A DNA stretch of 64,000 nucleotides from Methylomagnum ishizawai (GTDB lineage Bacteria > Pseudomonadota > Gammaproteobacteria > Methylococcales > Methylococcaceae). Under the pieces are notes generated by a model. It did no database searches and was not told the DNA's origin. It was given only the letters and a program-made list of their open reading frames with translations. Shown in pieces: positions 10,450-18,783 of the stretch (positions within the stretch are counted from its first letter, which is position 1; each line of letters opens with the position of its first letter). A program made the position numbers and the translations under genes. The DNA lies in NCBI RefSeq assembly GCF_900155475.1, contig NZ_FXAM01000001.1:1599501-1663500 (forward strand), read 5' to 3'.

Positions 10450-11844
10450 ATGCTTTATACCGATGCCGCCGGGGGTAGGCGTTATTCATTCCCCGATCTT
10501 AAAACCCTGCTGGGCAAGGCTTCGCCCTTGCGTTCGGCGGACCAACTGGCCGGACTCGCCGCCGAGTCCGAGGCGGAACGGGCCATCGCCCAGCGCGTGC
10601 TGGCCGGGGTGCCGTTGCGGCGCTTCCTGCAAGAACCCCTGATCCCGCCCGAACGGGACGAGGTCAGCCGCTTGATCTTCGAGCGCCACGACGCGGCGGC
10701 TTTTGCGCCTATCGCCGGGCTAACGGTCGGCGAATTCCGGGAGTGGCTGTTGGCCGACACCACGGCGGATGCCGAAATCGAAGCCATCCGGCCCGGCCTG
10801 ATGCCGGAAATGGCGGCAGCGGTTGCCAAACTCATGCGCAACCAGGATTTGATCGCCGCCGCCCGGCGTTGCCGGGTGACGACCCGGTTCCGCAATACCT
10901 TGGGGCTGTCCGGGCGTTTATCGACCCGCTTGCAGCCCAACCATCCCACCGATGATCCCCAGGGCATCGCCGCCAGCCTCCTCGACGGCTTGCTGTACGG
11001 CAATGGCGACGCGGTCATCGGCATCAATCCCGCCACCGACAGCCCCACCAATGTGGCTGGCTTACTGTACCTATTGGACCGGATCATCCAGGAATACGCC
11101 ATCCCCACCCAAAGTTGCGTGCTGGCCCATGTCACCACCACCATGGAATTGATGCGGCGGGGCGTGCCGGTGGATTTGGTGTTCCAATCCATCGCCGGGA
11201 CCGAGGCGGCGAACCGCAGTTTCGGTGTGGACCTCGCGATGCTCGGGGAAGCGCGGGAGATGGCGCTTGCCCTCAAACGCGGCACGGTGGGCGACAACGT
11301 GATGTATTTCGAGACCGGCCAGGGTAGCGCCCTATCCGCCGAGGCCCACCACGGCATCGACGCCCAAACCTGCGAGGCCCGCGCCTATGCCGTGGCCCGC
11401 GAGTTCGCGCCGCTGTTGGTCAATACCGTGGTGGGTTTCATCGGGCCGGAATATCTCTACGATGGCAAGCAGATCATCCGCGCCGGGCTGGAGGATCATT
11501 TCTGCGGCAAACTCCTGGGCCTGCCGATGGGTTGCGATGTTTGCTACACCAACCACGCCGAGGCCGACCAGAACGATATGGACAACCTCATCACTTTGCT
11601 GGGCGTGGCCGGTTGTACCTATTTCATGGGGGTGCCGGGGGCGGACGATATCATGCTGGCCTATCAAAGCACCTCGTTCCACGATGCCTTGTATCTGCGC
11701 CGGGTTTTGGGGTTGCGGCCCGCGCCGGAGTTCGAGGATTGGTTGAATCGCATGGGCATTTTCGATGGCCGCAATGCCTTGGCCGGGAATCCGGCCCCGC
11801 GCTTGCTGGAGGCCGTCTGCGGTCTGGCGGGAGGTCCGGCATGA
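10450..11844 (+). CDS. eutB: Ethanolamine ammonia-lyase large subunit
   Basis: EutB is the catalytic TIM-barrel subunit of adenosylcobalamin-dependent ethanolamine ammonia-lyase, converting ethanolamine to acetaldehyde and ammonia. The 464 residues fit the family (about 450-465). Recognisable parts are the QPNHPTDDPQGIAASLLDGL region, GDAVIGINPATDSP, the FETGQGSALSAEAHHG stretch of the active site and DVCYTNHAEADQND. It overlaps eutC by four bases (ATGA). No eutA reactivase, eut regulator or microcompartment shell gene is nearby. Confidence 0.97.
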   Translation: MLYTDAAGGRRYSFPDLKTLLGKASPLRSADQLAGLAAESEAERAIAQRVLAGVPLRRFLQEPLIPPERDEVSRLIFERHDAAAFAPIAGLTVGEFREWLLADTTADAEIEAIRPGLMPEMAAAVAKLMRNQDLIAAARRCRVTTRFRNTLGLSGRLSTRLQPNHPTDDPQGIAASLLDGLLYGNGDAVIGINPATDSPTNVAGLLYLLDRIIQEYAIPTQSCVLAHVTTTMELMRRGVPVDLVFQSIAGTEAANRSFGVDLAMLGEAREMALALKRGTVGDNVMYFETGQGSALSAEAHHGIDAQTCEARAYAVAREFAPLLVNTVVGFIGPEYLYDGKQIIRAGLEDHFCGKLLGLPMGCDVCYTNHAEADQNDMDNLITLLGVAGCTYFMGVPGADDIMLAYQSTSFHDALYLRRVLGLRPAPEFEDWLNRMGIFDGRNALAGNPAPRLLEAVCGLAGGPA

Positions 11845-12617
11845 ACGACGACGCTTGGGAACCGCTACGCCGGTTCACCCAGGCCCGCATCGGCCTGGGC
11901 CGCGCCGGCCACGCCCTGCCCACCGGGGCGCTATTGGACTTCCAATTGGCCCATGCCAGGGCGCGGGACGCGGTGCATCTGCCCTGGAATATCGAAGGCT
12001 TCGCCGCGGCGGTGCGGGCGCTGGGCAGCAAGTGCCTGATCCTGGAAACCCCGGTGACCGACCGTGGCGAATACCTGCGCCGTCCCGACCTGGGCCGCCG
12101 CTTGACCGAATCGGCCCGCGCCCGCCTGGCGGCTGGGACCGGGCCGGACATCGATATCGCCTTGATCGTGACCAACGGCCTGTCGTCCACGGCGGTGGAG
12201 GCGCATGGTATCCCCTTGTTGCGGGCGATCCTGGAACGCTACCACGCGCTGGGACTCAAGCCCGGCCCGGTCTGCGTGGTGGGGAATGGCCGGGTGGCCG
12301 TGTCCGACGCGATCGGCGCGGCGCTCAAGGCCCGTTTGGCGGTGATCGTGGTCGGCGAGCGGCCCGGCCTCAGCGCGGCGGATAGCCTGGGGATTTACCT
12401 GACCTATGGTCCCAGGCCCGGCACGACCGACGCCGGGCGCAATTGCCTGTCCAATATCCGCCCGCCCGAAGGTTTGGATTACGCCACCGCCGCCGCCAAG
12501 CTGGCCTATCTGACGGTCGAGGCGCTGCGGCGGGGTTTGTCCGGGGTGGATTTGAAGGACGAGATGGTCCTGCCGGGCCAAGATGGCGCGGTCTTCGACA
12601 CCCTCCCGCAGCTTTGA
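11841..12617 (+). CDS. eutC: Ethanolamine ammonia-lyase small subunit
   Basis: EutC completes the cobalamin-binding site of ethanolamine ammonia-lyase together with EutB. The start is the ATG at 11841, inside the eutB stop (ATGA), giving 258 residues, the usual length. Family signatures include FTQARIGLGRAGHALPT near the N-terminus, DIALIVTNGLSSTAVEAHG, the VVGERPGLSAADSLGIYLTY region and the C-terminal RNCLSNIRPPEGLDYATA. The tight overlap indicates translational coupling with eutB. Confidence 0.97.
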   Translation: MNDDAWEPLRRFTQARIGLGRAGHALPTGALLDFQLAHARARDAVHLPWNIEGFAAAVRALGSKCLILETPVTDRGEYLRRPDLGRRLTESARARLAAGTGPDIDIALIVTNGLSSTAVEAHGIPLLRAILERYHALGLKPGPVCVVGNGRVAVSDAIGAALKARLAVIVVGERPGLSAADSLGIYLTYGPRPGTTDAGRNCLSNIRPPEGLDYATAAAKLAYLTVEALRRGLSGVDLKDEMVLPGQDGAVFDTLPQL

Positions 12618-12836
12618 GCTTGCGCCCAAGGAATTTGGGAGTCCGCGTGGAATCCGGCGGGTCGAACAGGATTCGACCCTGGGAAATACCGGGTTTTACG
12701 CCGCCGGTTTTCATCTTAATGCAACGGTTTTCGCGGTAACTTGGGCGCGTTTCCCTTGGACGGCCCTGAGGGCGCGGACCCGCGCCGGGACCGGCCTCGC
12801 CCCCATCTTTTTCCATCGCGAGAGTAGCGACCAACG

Positions 12837-13625
12837 ATGCAAGTTCGAGCCATCTTCATTTCCGATGTGCATCTCGGCACCCGCGCCTGTCAAGCCGCCC
12901 GTTTGGTGGATTTCCTGCGCGAACATCCTTCCGAATATCTTTATCTCCTGGGTGATATCATCGATTTCTGGGCCATGAGCCGGGGCGAAATCTACTGGTC
13001 CAGGGCGCAGAACACCTTTGTCCAGAAGGTGCTGAGGCGCGGCCGCCATGGCGACAAGATCATCCTGGTGCCCGGCAACCACGACGAAGCCCTGCGCGAA
13101 TACCTGGACATGGCCTTCGGCGATATCGTCCTCAAGGGCGAATACGTCCACACGGCGGTGGATGGCAAGCGTTATTTGCTGCTGCACGGCGATGATTTCG
13201 ACCAGGTCACCCGCTACCACCGCTGGGTGGCGGTGCTGGGCGATGTGTCCTACAACTTCCTGGTGCGGGTGAACGCGCTCCTATCCTGGTTGCGCCGCCA
13301 ATTCAAGCGGCCCGGTTATTGGTCCTTGGCCGGCTACGCCAAGCGCAAGGTCAAGACGGCGGTCAATTTCATCTTCGATTTCGAGGATTCGGTGTTGCAC
13401 CATGTGCGCGAGCGCGGTTTCGACGGCGTGGTCTGCGGCCATATCCATTGGGCCGAGATCAAGCAGATCGATGGCTTGTCCTATATGAACTGCGGCGATT
13501 GGGTCGATAGCTGCACCGCCATCGTCGAACATCTGGATGGGCGCATGGAATTGATCGTATGGCACGGCGACCTGGCCGCGCCCGAGCAACCCGACGCCCC
13601 GGTCAGCCAAATCGCCACCGCCTGA
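12837..13625 (+). CDS. LpxH-like metallophosphatase (UDP-2,3-diacylglucosamine diphosphatase family)
   Basis: A 262-residue calcineurin-type phosphoesterase. All dimetal motifs are in order: SDVHLGT, GDIIDFW, PGNHD, LHGDDFD and GHIHWAE. The size and the WVDSCTAIVEHLDG ending resemble the LpxH2 branch, which cleaves UDP-2,3-diacylglucosamine to lipid X in lipid A synthesis. A wider UDP-sugar or nucleotide phosphatase role cannot be excluded. It is followed after three bases by a small membrane-protein gene, suggesting an operon. Confidence 0.85.
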   Translation: MQVRAIFISDVHLGTRACQAARLVDFLREHPSEYLYLLGDIIDFWAMSRGEIYWSRAQNTFVQKVLRRGRHGDKIILVPGNHDEALREYLDMAFGDIVLKGEYVHTAVDGKRYLLLHGDDFDQVTRYHRWVAVLGDVSYNFLVRVNALLSWLRRQFKRPGYWSLAGYAKRKVKTAVNFIFDFEDSVLHHVRERGFDGVVCGHIHWAEIKQIDGLSYMNCGDWVDSCTAIVEHLDGRMELIVWHGDLAAPEQPDAPVSQIATA

Positions 13626-13628
13626 GCC

Positions 13629-14030
13629 ATGGACGCCCCCGTCGGAATAGACCGGAATACGTCCCTGTCGGAGTCGGAGCCGGTCGTGGTCCAGGACGGC
13701 GACGCCGGGGCAACGGGCCGGGCCGGACCCGTGGAACCCCAGGCGGAAAACGTCCCCGTCCGCGACCTGCCCCACGATGTCGGCTACCTCTTGCTCGCGG
13801 GCGGGCTGATCGGTGTCGTGGCACCGGGCATCCTGGGGCTGGATATGCTGGCTTTGGGTACTTTGATCCTCTGGCCGGGCAACCAGCGGCGGGTGGAGCG
13901 CTGGTTGCAGGGCGATCCCTCGACCCCGAGATTCCTGCGCGGCAGCCTGAAGCAGGTGGAGCGCTTCCTCGACAGCCTGGAAAAGCGCTATCCCCGGCGC
14001 GATCCGTCGTCCAAACCGGGCCGGCCCTAG
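13629..14030 (+). CDS. Small membrane protein, unknown
   Basis: A 133-residue protein directly after the LpxH-like gene. It has an acidic, disordered N-terminal half, then one hydrophobic hairpin-like stretch (LLLAGGLIGVVAPGILGLDMLALGTLILW) followed by PGN and a basic tail with a helix (LKQVERFLDSLEKRYPRR). The layout is reminiscent of small PGPGW-type transmembrane proteins, but I would not assign it. The link with a lipid A-type phosphatase hints at an envelope role. Confidence 0.6.
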   Translation: MDAPVGIDRNTSLSESEPVVVQDGDAGATGRAGPVEPQAENVPVRDLPHDVGYLLLAGGLIGVVAPGILGLDMLALGTLILWPGNQRRVERWLQGDPSTPRFLRGSLKQVERFLDSLEKRYPRRDPSSKPGRP

Positions 14031-14748
14031 CCCGCCTTCCGCCATATCCCACCGGATATCCGCCCGCCCGTTCCCAAGCCCGGCTTGGGAACGGGTATCC
14101 ATGCCCACGCCCAGCCAATATCGATGACAGGAGGCCGTTCCACCGTAATGGACGGTTTTTCCGGCGTTCCCATGTCCATATCCTGGCAGCCATCCTCCAG
14201 TCGGATTGCCGCGTGGAGAGAAGACGCATCTCCATCCTGGCCCTGATTATCCAGTCCATCGAGGATTACTTTGTACCCGCCGCGGTGGCCGGTTATTTAT
14301 GTCGGCATATCGCGAACAGCGCCCTGGCCATCATTCCGGCGCGGGGGCATTTTCCGCTCTGAGCGCGCCCATCGAGGTCGCCGCCGCCTTGCGTGGTTTC
14401 CTATGAACCCGCTGGGGCGCGGGGGATCGCCTTTGTCCAATACGGCGGAATACAACGGGTTGCCGGAGGCGGACATGTATCGGATTGGCGAGGATATGCG
14501 ATATGGTGTTGGCATGGGGCGCTCCTGGCGGATACCGTGGTTTTACGGTTGGACAGGATATGGCCTTTGGGTTCGGATAGACTCGACTATGTTTCCTGGG
14601 TATCCTTCCATGCCCATTGGGGTCGATATATCCAGGGCGGTCGCCATCTGGCGGGTGGGGGCAAGGCTTGCTTGGCGTTTTAATATGGGGTGGAACCCGC
14701 TGGGTTTCCGGCCATCGATGTGGGCGGCGCTCACCGGAGAAAACAATC
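14031..14748. other. 718-base intergenic stretch with a palindromic repeat
   Basis: No gene is supported: frames overlapping it have no coding character. At 14069-14091 the palindrome GTTCCCAAGCC/CGGCTTGGGAAC is followed by a GTATCCATGCCCA tail, matching the element at about 9766-9796. GGAG at 14736-14739 is the ribosome site of the following gene. Confidence 0.45.
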
Positions 14749-16746
14749 ATGGTCTCATCGGTAAAGCAGAGAAAACCATCATATCTGATATTTTTGGCCG
14801 GCTGGGTGGGCCTGTCGCCCCTGGCCCAGGCCGCGCACACCGCGCGCATGTTGGAACCCACCTATGTGGTCGCGGGCCAACCGACCGCCTTCAAGTACGA
14901 ACTGACCGTCGGCGAGCAGGGGATTCCGGTGGGTGGCAGCGTTGTGGTGGGTTTCCACCACGCCTCGAAATGGCAGCCGCGGTTGCAATTCGGCCAGCCC
15001 ACCTTGCCCGCCTATGTCAAGGTGACGGGCAAGGTCGCCAATAATTTCAAGATGAGGTTTCAAAATGTCGGCCCGACCTCTTTCGCCAAGACGGCGGACA
15101 ACCTATACCACATGGTGATCGTCGCCACCGTGAGCAAAACCGCCCTGGTGCCGGGCGAGGTGGTCACCATCAGCATCGGCAGCGCCCAATATGGGGGCAT
15201 ATTCCAGATCATGGCGGACGACCACCATGAATTGCGGATCATGGCCGACACCAACGCCGACGGCAAATTCGAATGGGTGGCCTCGCCCCAGTTCGATATC
15301 ATCCCGGCCCCGACCCACCACCTGCTGATGGTCGCGCCTTCGCAAGTCACCGTGGGCCAGCCGTTCAATGTCCAAATCCATGCCGAGGACGCCTACAACA
15401 ACTTCGTCAACGGCACTTATTTCTCAACCCCCGTGCCCACCTATAACGGGAAGGTCACGATCATCGACGAGAGCGAGGGAGTACTGGCGACCGGTGTCCA
15501 GGTCACCGATGGCTGGGCGAGCGTGCCGGTGCGGGTGTCCAAGCCCGGTCCCCATTGGCTCAGGGTCAGCGATGGGGCATCGGGCGATGCCGGCGGCAGT
15601 GGCGAAGGGGGCGGAACCTCCGGAGGCAACGATGGAACCTTGGCGGGTGTCAGCAACCCCTTCAAAGCCTTCGCGGCGGACCCCGAATACAAGATATATT
15701 GGGGCGATGTCCACGGCCATACCAAGGGGTCCGATGGCTTGGGCGAATCCCAGGAGCAATATTTCTGGTACGCGCAAAAAGCCCAGCATTTGGACATGTG
15801 TGCCCTGAGCGACCATGGCCAGAAAATGTGGCCGCAAACCATGGCCGCCGTCCGCTCGTTCTATCGGCCTGGGGAATTCGTGACTATCCTCGGTGCCGAG
15901 GCCAGTTTGAGAGGGGGGCATGTCAATGTCTATTTCAGGGGGGATACCGCCGCGCTCCTTCCCAAAAATTGGAACCTGATGAACCATGTCACCTTCATCG
16001 ATGCGGTTGCCCAGCAATTCGGGACCGACGCCCTCATGGGGCCGCATGCCTTCTCCCATGCCACCACCGAACCCTATCCTTTCTCCTTCTGGAACGACAC
16101 GGTCGAGCGTTTCGTCGAGGTTTATTCGATGCATGGCACCAACGAATATCCCGGCAATGCGCGGCCGCTGGCGCAGGCCATCGAAGACCCCGCCCATTTC
16201 CTGCAAGGGGGCTTGGTCGCAGGGCGGCGTTTCGGGGTGATCGCTTCCGCCGATGGCCATGATTCCCATCCGGGGCGGTCGTTCGGCGGGGTTTATCCCA
16301 CCGGGCTGGTGGCGTTCCGCGCCAAGGAACTGACGCGGGACGCCATCTACGACGCCTGGCGGAACTATCAGGTCTACGCCACCAGCGTGGAACGCATCTA
16401 CCTGGATTTCTCGATCAATGGCTCGTGGATGGGGGCATCCTTGACTACCGGCGATCCGGTCCAGGTGCATTACGAGGTGATCGGGCAGGATAAAACCTTC
16501 AAGGCCGAGTTGCTCCGTAATAACATGGTCATCAGGACCGATACCACAACCAATGGGACGGTCGCGGTCGATTTCCAGGATACGCCCCCCGATCCCAATA
16601 ATTATTATTATCTGAGGGTGTCGCAGGCCAATGGCGAACGGGCTTGGTCCACCCCGATCTGGGTCGATAAGCCGCCCGCCCCGGATGCGCCGCCCGCCGC
16701 GGCCAAAGCACCGCGCTCGGCAAAGAAGCGGGCACGCGCTTCTTAA
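14749..16746 (+). CDS. DUF3604 domain exported protein
   Basis: A 665-residue protein starting at the ATG at 14749, which follows a GGAG site and opens a signal peptide (FLAGWVGLSPLAQA). Residues about 30-290 are beta-rich, including a Gly/Ser linker (GDAGGSGEGGGTSGGND). From about residue 317 the DUF3604 domain begins with YWGDVHGHTKGSDG, continues through CALSDHG and PGRSFGG, and resembles PHP-type metal-dependent hydrolases with several His/Asp motifs. The enzymatic function is unknown. The C-terminus is Ala/Pro/Lys-rich. Its stop codon TAA is also the target duplication of the IS element that follows. Confidence 0.85.
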   Translation: MVSSVKQRKPSYLIFLAGWVGLSPLAQAAHTARMLEPTYVVAGQPTAFKYELTVGEQGIPVGGSVVVGFHHASKWQPRLQFGQPTLPAYVKVTGKVANNFKMRFQNVGPTSFAKTADNLYHMVIVATVSKTALVPGEVVTISIGSAQYGGIFQIMADDHHELRIMADTNADGKFEWVASPQFDIIPAPTHHLLMVAPSQVTVGQPFNVQIHAEDAYNNFVNGTYFSTPVPTYNGKVTIIDESEGVLATGVQVTDGWASVPVRVSKPGPHWLRVSDGASGDAGGSGEGGGTSGGNDGTLAGVSNPFKAFAADPEYKIYWGDVHGHTKGSDGLGESQEQYFWYAQKAQHLDMCALSDHGQKMWPQTMAAVRSFYRPGEFVTILGAEASLRGGHVNVYFRGDTAALLPKNWNLMNHVTFIDAVAQQFGTDALMGPHAFSHATTEPYPFSFWNDTVERFVEVYSMHGTNEYPGNARPLAQAIEDPAHFLQGGLVAGRRFGVIASADGHDSHPGRSFGGVYPTGLVAFRAKELTRDAIYDAWRNYQVYATSVERIYLDFSINGSWMGASLTTGDPVQVHYEVIGQDKTFKAELLRNNMVIRTDTTTNGTVAVDFQDTPPDPNNYYYLRVSQANGERAWSTPIWVDKPPAPDAPPAAAKAPRSAKKRARAS

Positions 16747-17596
16747 GAAACTGTCTGGCAAAAAGGAATTCATGTAGAGTCAAGCCCCCGTTGATTTTCC
16801 AAGGTTCCCCGACATGAGCTATCCGAGCGACCTGAGCGACGAAGAATGGTCGTTGATCGAACACCACTTCCGCCCGAAGGACCGGCGTGGCAATGCCAGC
16901 AAGCACCCGCGCAAGCGGGTGGTGGACGCCATCCTGTACGTGGTGGAGGGCGGCATCAAATGGCGGATGCTGCCGAAGGACTTCCCGCCCTGGCAGACCG
17001 TGTACGACCATTTCAGCCGTTGGAACAAGGCCGGGGTCTGGGAAACGGCCCTGGACGAGATCAACGCGCGGCATCGAAAAAAAAGCATCGGGCCGGTTCC
17101 CCGAGCTACGCCATCATCGACTCGCAGAGCGTCAAGACCCAGTACGCCAGCGAGGAGCGGGGGATCGACGGCGGCAAGCGCGTGAAGGGGCACAAGCGGC
17201 ACATCGTCGTGGACGTCCTGGGCCACCTGCTGCATGTCGAGGTCCACGCCGCCAACCTGAGCGACACCGTACGCGGCTGCGAAGTCATGCGCCGGGCGGC
17301 GGAGAAGCATCCCGGCATCGAGGCATTCTCCGGCGACACGGGCTATCGCGGCACGGCGGTCGAATACGTGGAGGAAAAGCTGGGCTTGGTCCTGCACATC
17401 TCGCAAAGGATCGTGGACGGCTTCGCCGTCCTGCCGAAACGCTGGATCGTCGAGCGGACGTTCGCCTGGTTCGGCTCGTTCCGCCGGTTGAGCAAGGATT
17501 TCGAAACCCTTACCGCCACCGCCGAGAACGTTATCCGCATCGCCATGCTGAGGACCACCCTTGCAAAATGTGTCTGAGCTTTTGCCAGACAGCTTC
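16747..17596 (+). mobile_element. IS5-family (IS427-like) insertion sequence
   Basis: An 850-base element. The left end starts GAAACTGTCTGGCAAAA, and the right end, read inward, is GAAGCTGTCTGGCAAAA, giving 16 of 17 matching bases. Both sides are flanked by TAA (16744-16746 and 17597-17599), a 3-base target duplication of the TNA type seen in this IS group. One transposase is encoded through a frameshift. The element looks intact. Confidence 0.88.
16814..17577 (+). CDS. IS5-family transposase, made by -1 frameshift of two frames
   Basis: The first frame starts at the ATG at 16814 (MSYPSDLSDEEWSLIEHHF, the DUF4096-type N-terminus) and alone would stop at 17185. The catalytic part is in the -1 frame and ends at 17577. 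The frames can be joined at a run of eight A at 17077-17084, a typical slippery site. The DDE residues are visible: Asp in AIIDSQSVKT, Asp in FSGDTGYRG and Glu in RWIVERTFAWF. The programmed shift is inferred from the A-run and the family habit. Confidence 0.85.
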
Positions 17597-18438
17597 TAAA
17601 CCCCATGGGTTAGCCTTTCATATTCGGCCCGCGTCAATTCCAGCCCGTAGGTCCGCTCCAGGCGGCGCATGGTGAAATGGGCGCGGGCGATCTCCTGGAA
17701 ATGTTCGATGAACACCAGGTTGATGAGGCTGCCGGTACCCGCGCCCAGCAGCGGAACCATTTGCAGGGCGGCTTTCTGGCTCACCGCCACGCCGAAGCGG
17801 GCGGCGATCTCGGCGATGAAGCGCACCAGCCCCGGCGGATTCATGCGCACGATGCCCACTGTCGCTACCCGCTCGGAAATCCGGGTCAGGTGCATCCCCA
17901 GCGCGAGGCGGATGCCGTAATAGCCGATATCGGTGGCGTCGTCGCTGGGCGAGCGTCCACCCAGCGCGAATACTTCCATACAAGCCAAGCGGGTTTCCTC
18001 GTCGTCCAAATCCTCGCCCTGGGCTTGGGCGATATCGGCGATGGAACGCAGGATGATGCCCGAAGTCACCGGCAATTCGGCCAGCACGGCGGGCAACCCG
18101 AACAAGCCGCCGACCGCGCCCGACAGCATCCCCATGGCCTTGTGCAAGCGGGCGTTGCCGCCGCGGCCGGGGCGTTTGCCCAGCGAAAGGATGGCGATCC
18201 GCAAGGTGCGCTCCAGGTGGCTGCCGAGGCTGGCCTGCATCCGGGCGTGCCAGCTTTCCGGCAGCGCTTTGAAGAAGCGTTGGATTGGGGCGCCGATGCG
18301 GCTGGTCATGCGGGCGGCGAAGCCGGGGCATTCCAGGCGGCGATGGGCGAGGCGCAGGGCTTGGATATCCTCGGTGGAGAGGGGCGCGGCGCTGGCCGGG
18401 AGCAAGCGGGTAGCGGAGCTATCGGATATGGCGTTCAT
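17596..18438 (-). CDS. EcsC family protein
   Basis: A 280-residue protein matching the EcsC family: a Gly-rich hydrophobic segment (LSGAVGGLFGLPAVLAELPV), then ITSG-like IILRSIADIAQAQGEDLDD, LACMEVFALGG and a C-terminal LLGAGTGSLINLVFIEHFQEIARAHF. EcsC proteins are linked to ABC exporters in Bacillus, but their biochemical role is unknown. Its last stop base is supplied by the IS5 element end; before insertion the stop would have been TAA instead of TAG. It is divergent from a small lipoprotein gene. Confidence 0.85.
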   Translation of the reverse strand: MNAISDSSATRLLPASAAPLSTEDIQALRLAHRRLECPGFAARMTSRIGAPIQRFFKALPESWHARMQASLGSHLERTLRIAILSLGKRPGRGGNARLHKAMGMLSGAVGGLFGLPAVLAELPVTSGIILRSIADIAQAQGEDLDDEETRLACMEVFALGGRSPSDDATDIGYYGIRLALGMHLTRISERVATVGIVRMNPPGLVRFIAEIAARFGVAVSQKAALQMVPLLGAGTGSLINLVFIEHFQEIARAHFTMRRLERTYGLELTRAEYERLTHGV

Positions 18439-18555
18439 GGTGGCGGACCCAAGTGGCGGTCACGGATGGAGCGGAAGATGTTAACCCAAACCGGGAGGCT
18501 TGAAGCCGGGCCGTCGGTCGGGCATAGTCGGGGTTCCACCCATTCTGACTACCCA

Positions 18556-18774
18556 ATGATGAACATGATCCGTGCGACCGGCCTGACGTTCCTGCTCGGC
18601 CTTGTCGCGGGCTGCGGCCCCGACCACCTGGGCCGCCTCGCCTACGGCACCGCCGCAGCGATCCAGCAGCAAAATTGCCTGGATAGCCCCGTGGCCCGCA
18701 AGCAGGACTGCTTGCAAACCGAAACCTACGATCAATACCAGCGCCAACGCGGCGAAGCCGATCCGCCGGGCTGA
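18556..18774 (+). CDS. Small lipoprotein, unknown
   Basis: A 72-residue protein from the ATG at 18556. The N-terminus is a lipoprotein signal with the lipobox LVAGC (Cys about residue 20). The mature part has two more cysteines (NCLDSP and DCLQTE) that could pair, and a YDQYQRQR helix. I do not recognise the family. The start is chosen because it opens a proper signal; the ribosome site is weak. It ends ten bases before the convergent ATPase gene. Confidence 0.55.
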   Translation: MMNMIRATGLTFLLGLVAGCGPDHLGRLAYGTAAAIQQQNCLDSPVARKQDCLQTETYDQYQRQRGEADPPG

Positions 18775-18783
18775 GGTCCGGCC

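Noticed and set aside
14271-15044. Plus-strand frame before the DUF3604 gene
   Set aside because: No recognisable sequence; it overlaps the signal peptide and N-terminus of the real gene in a different frame.
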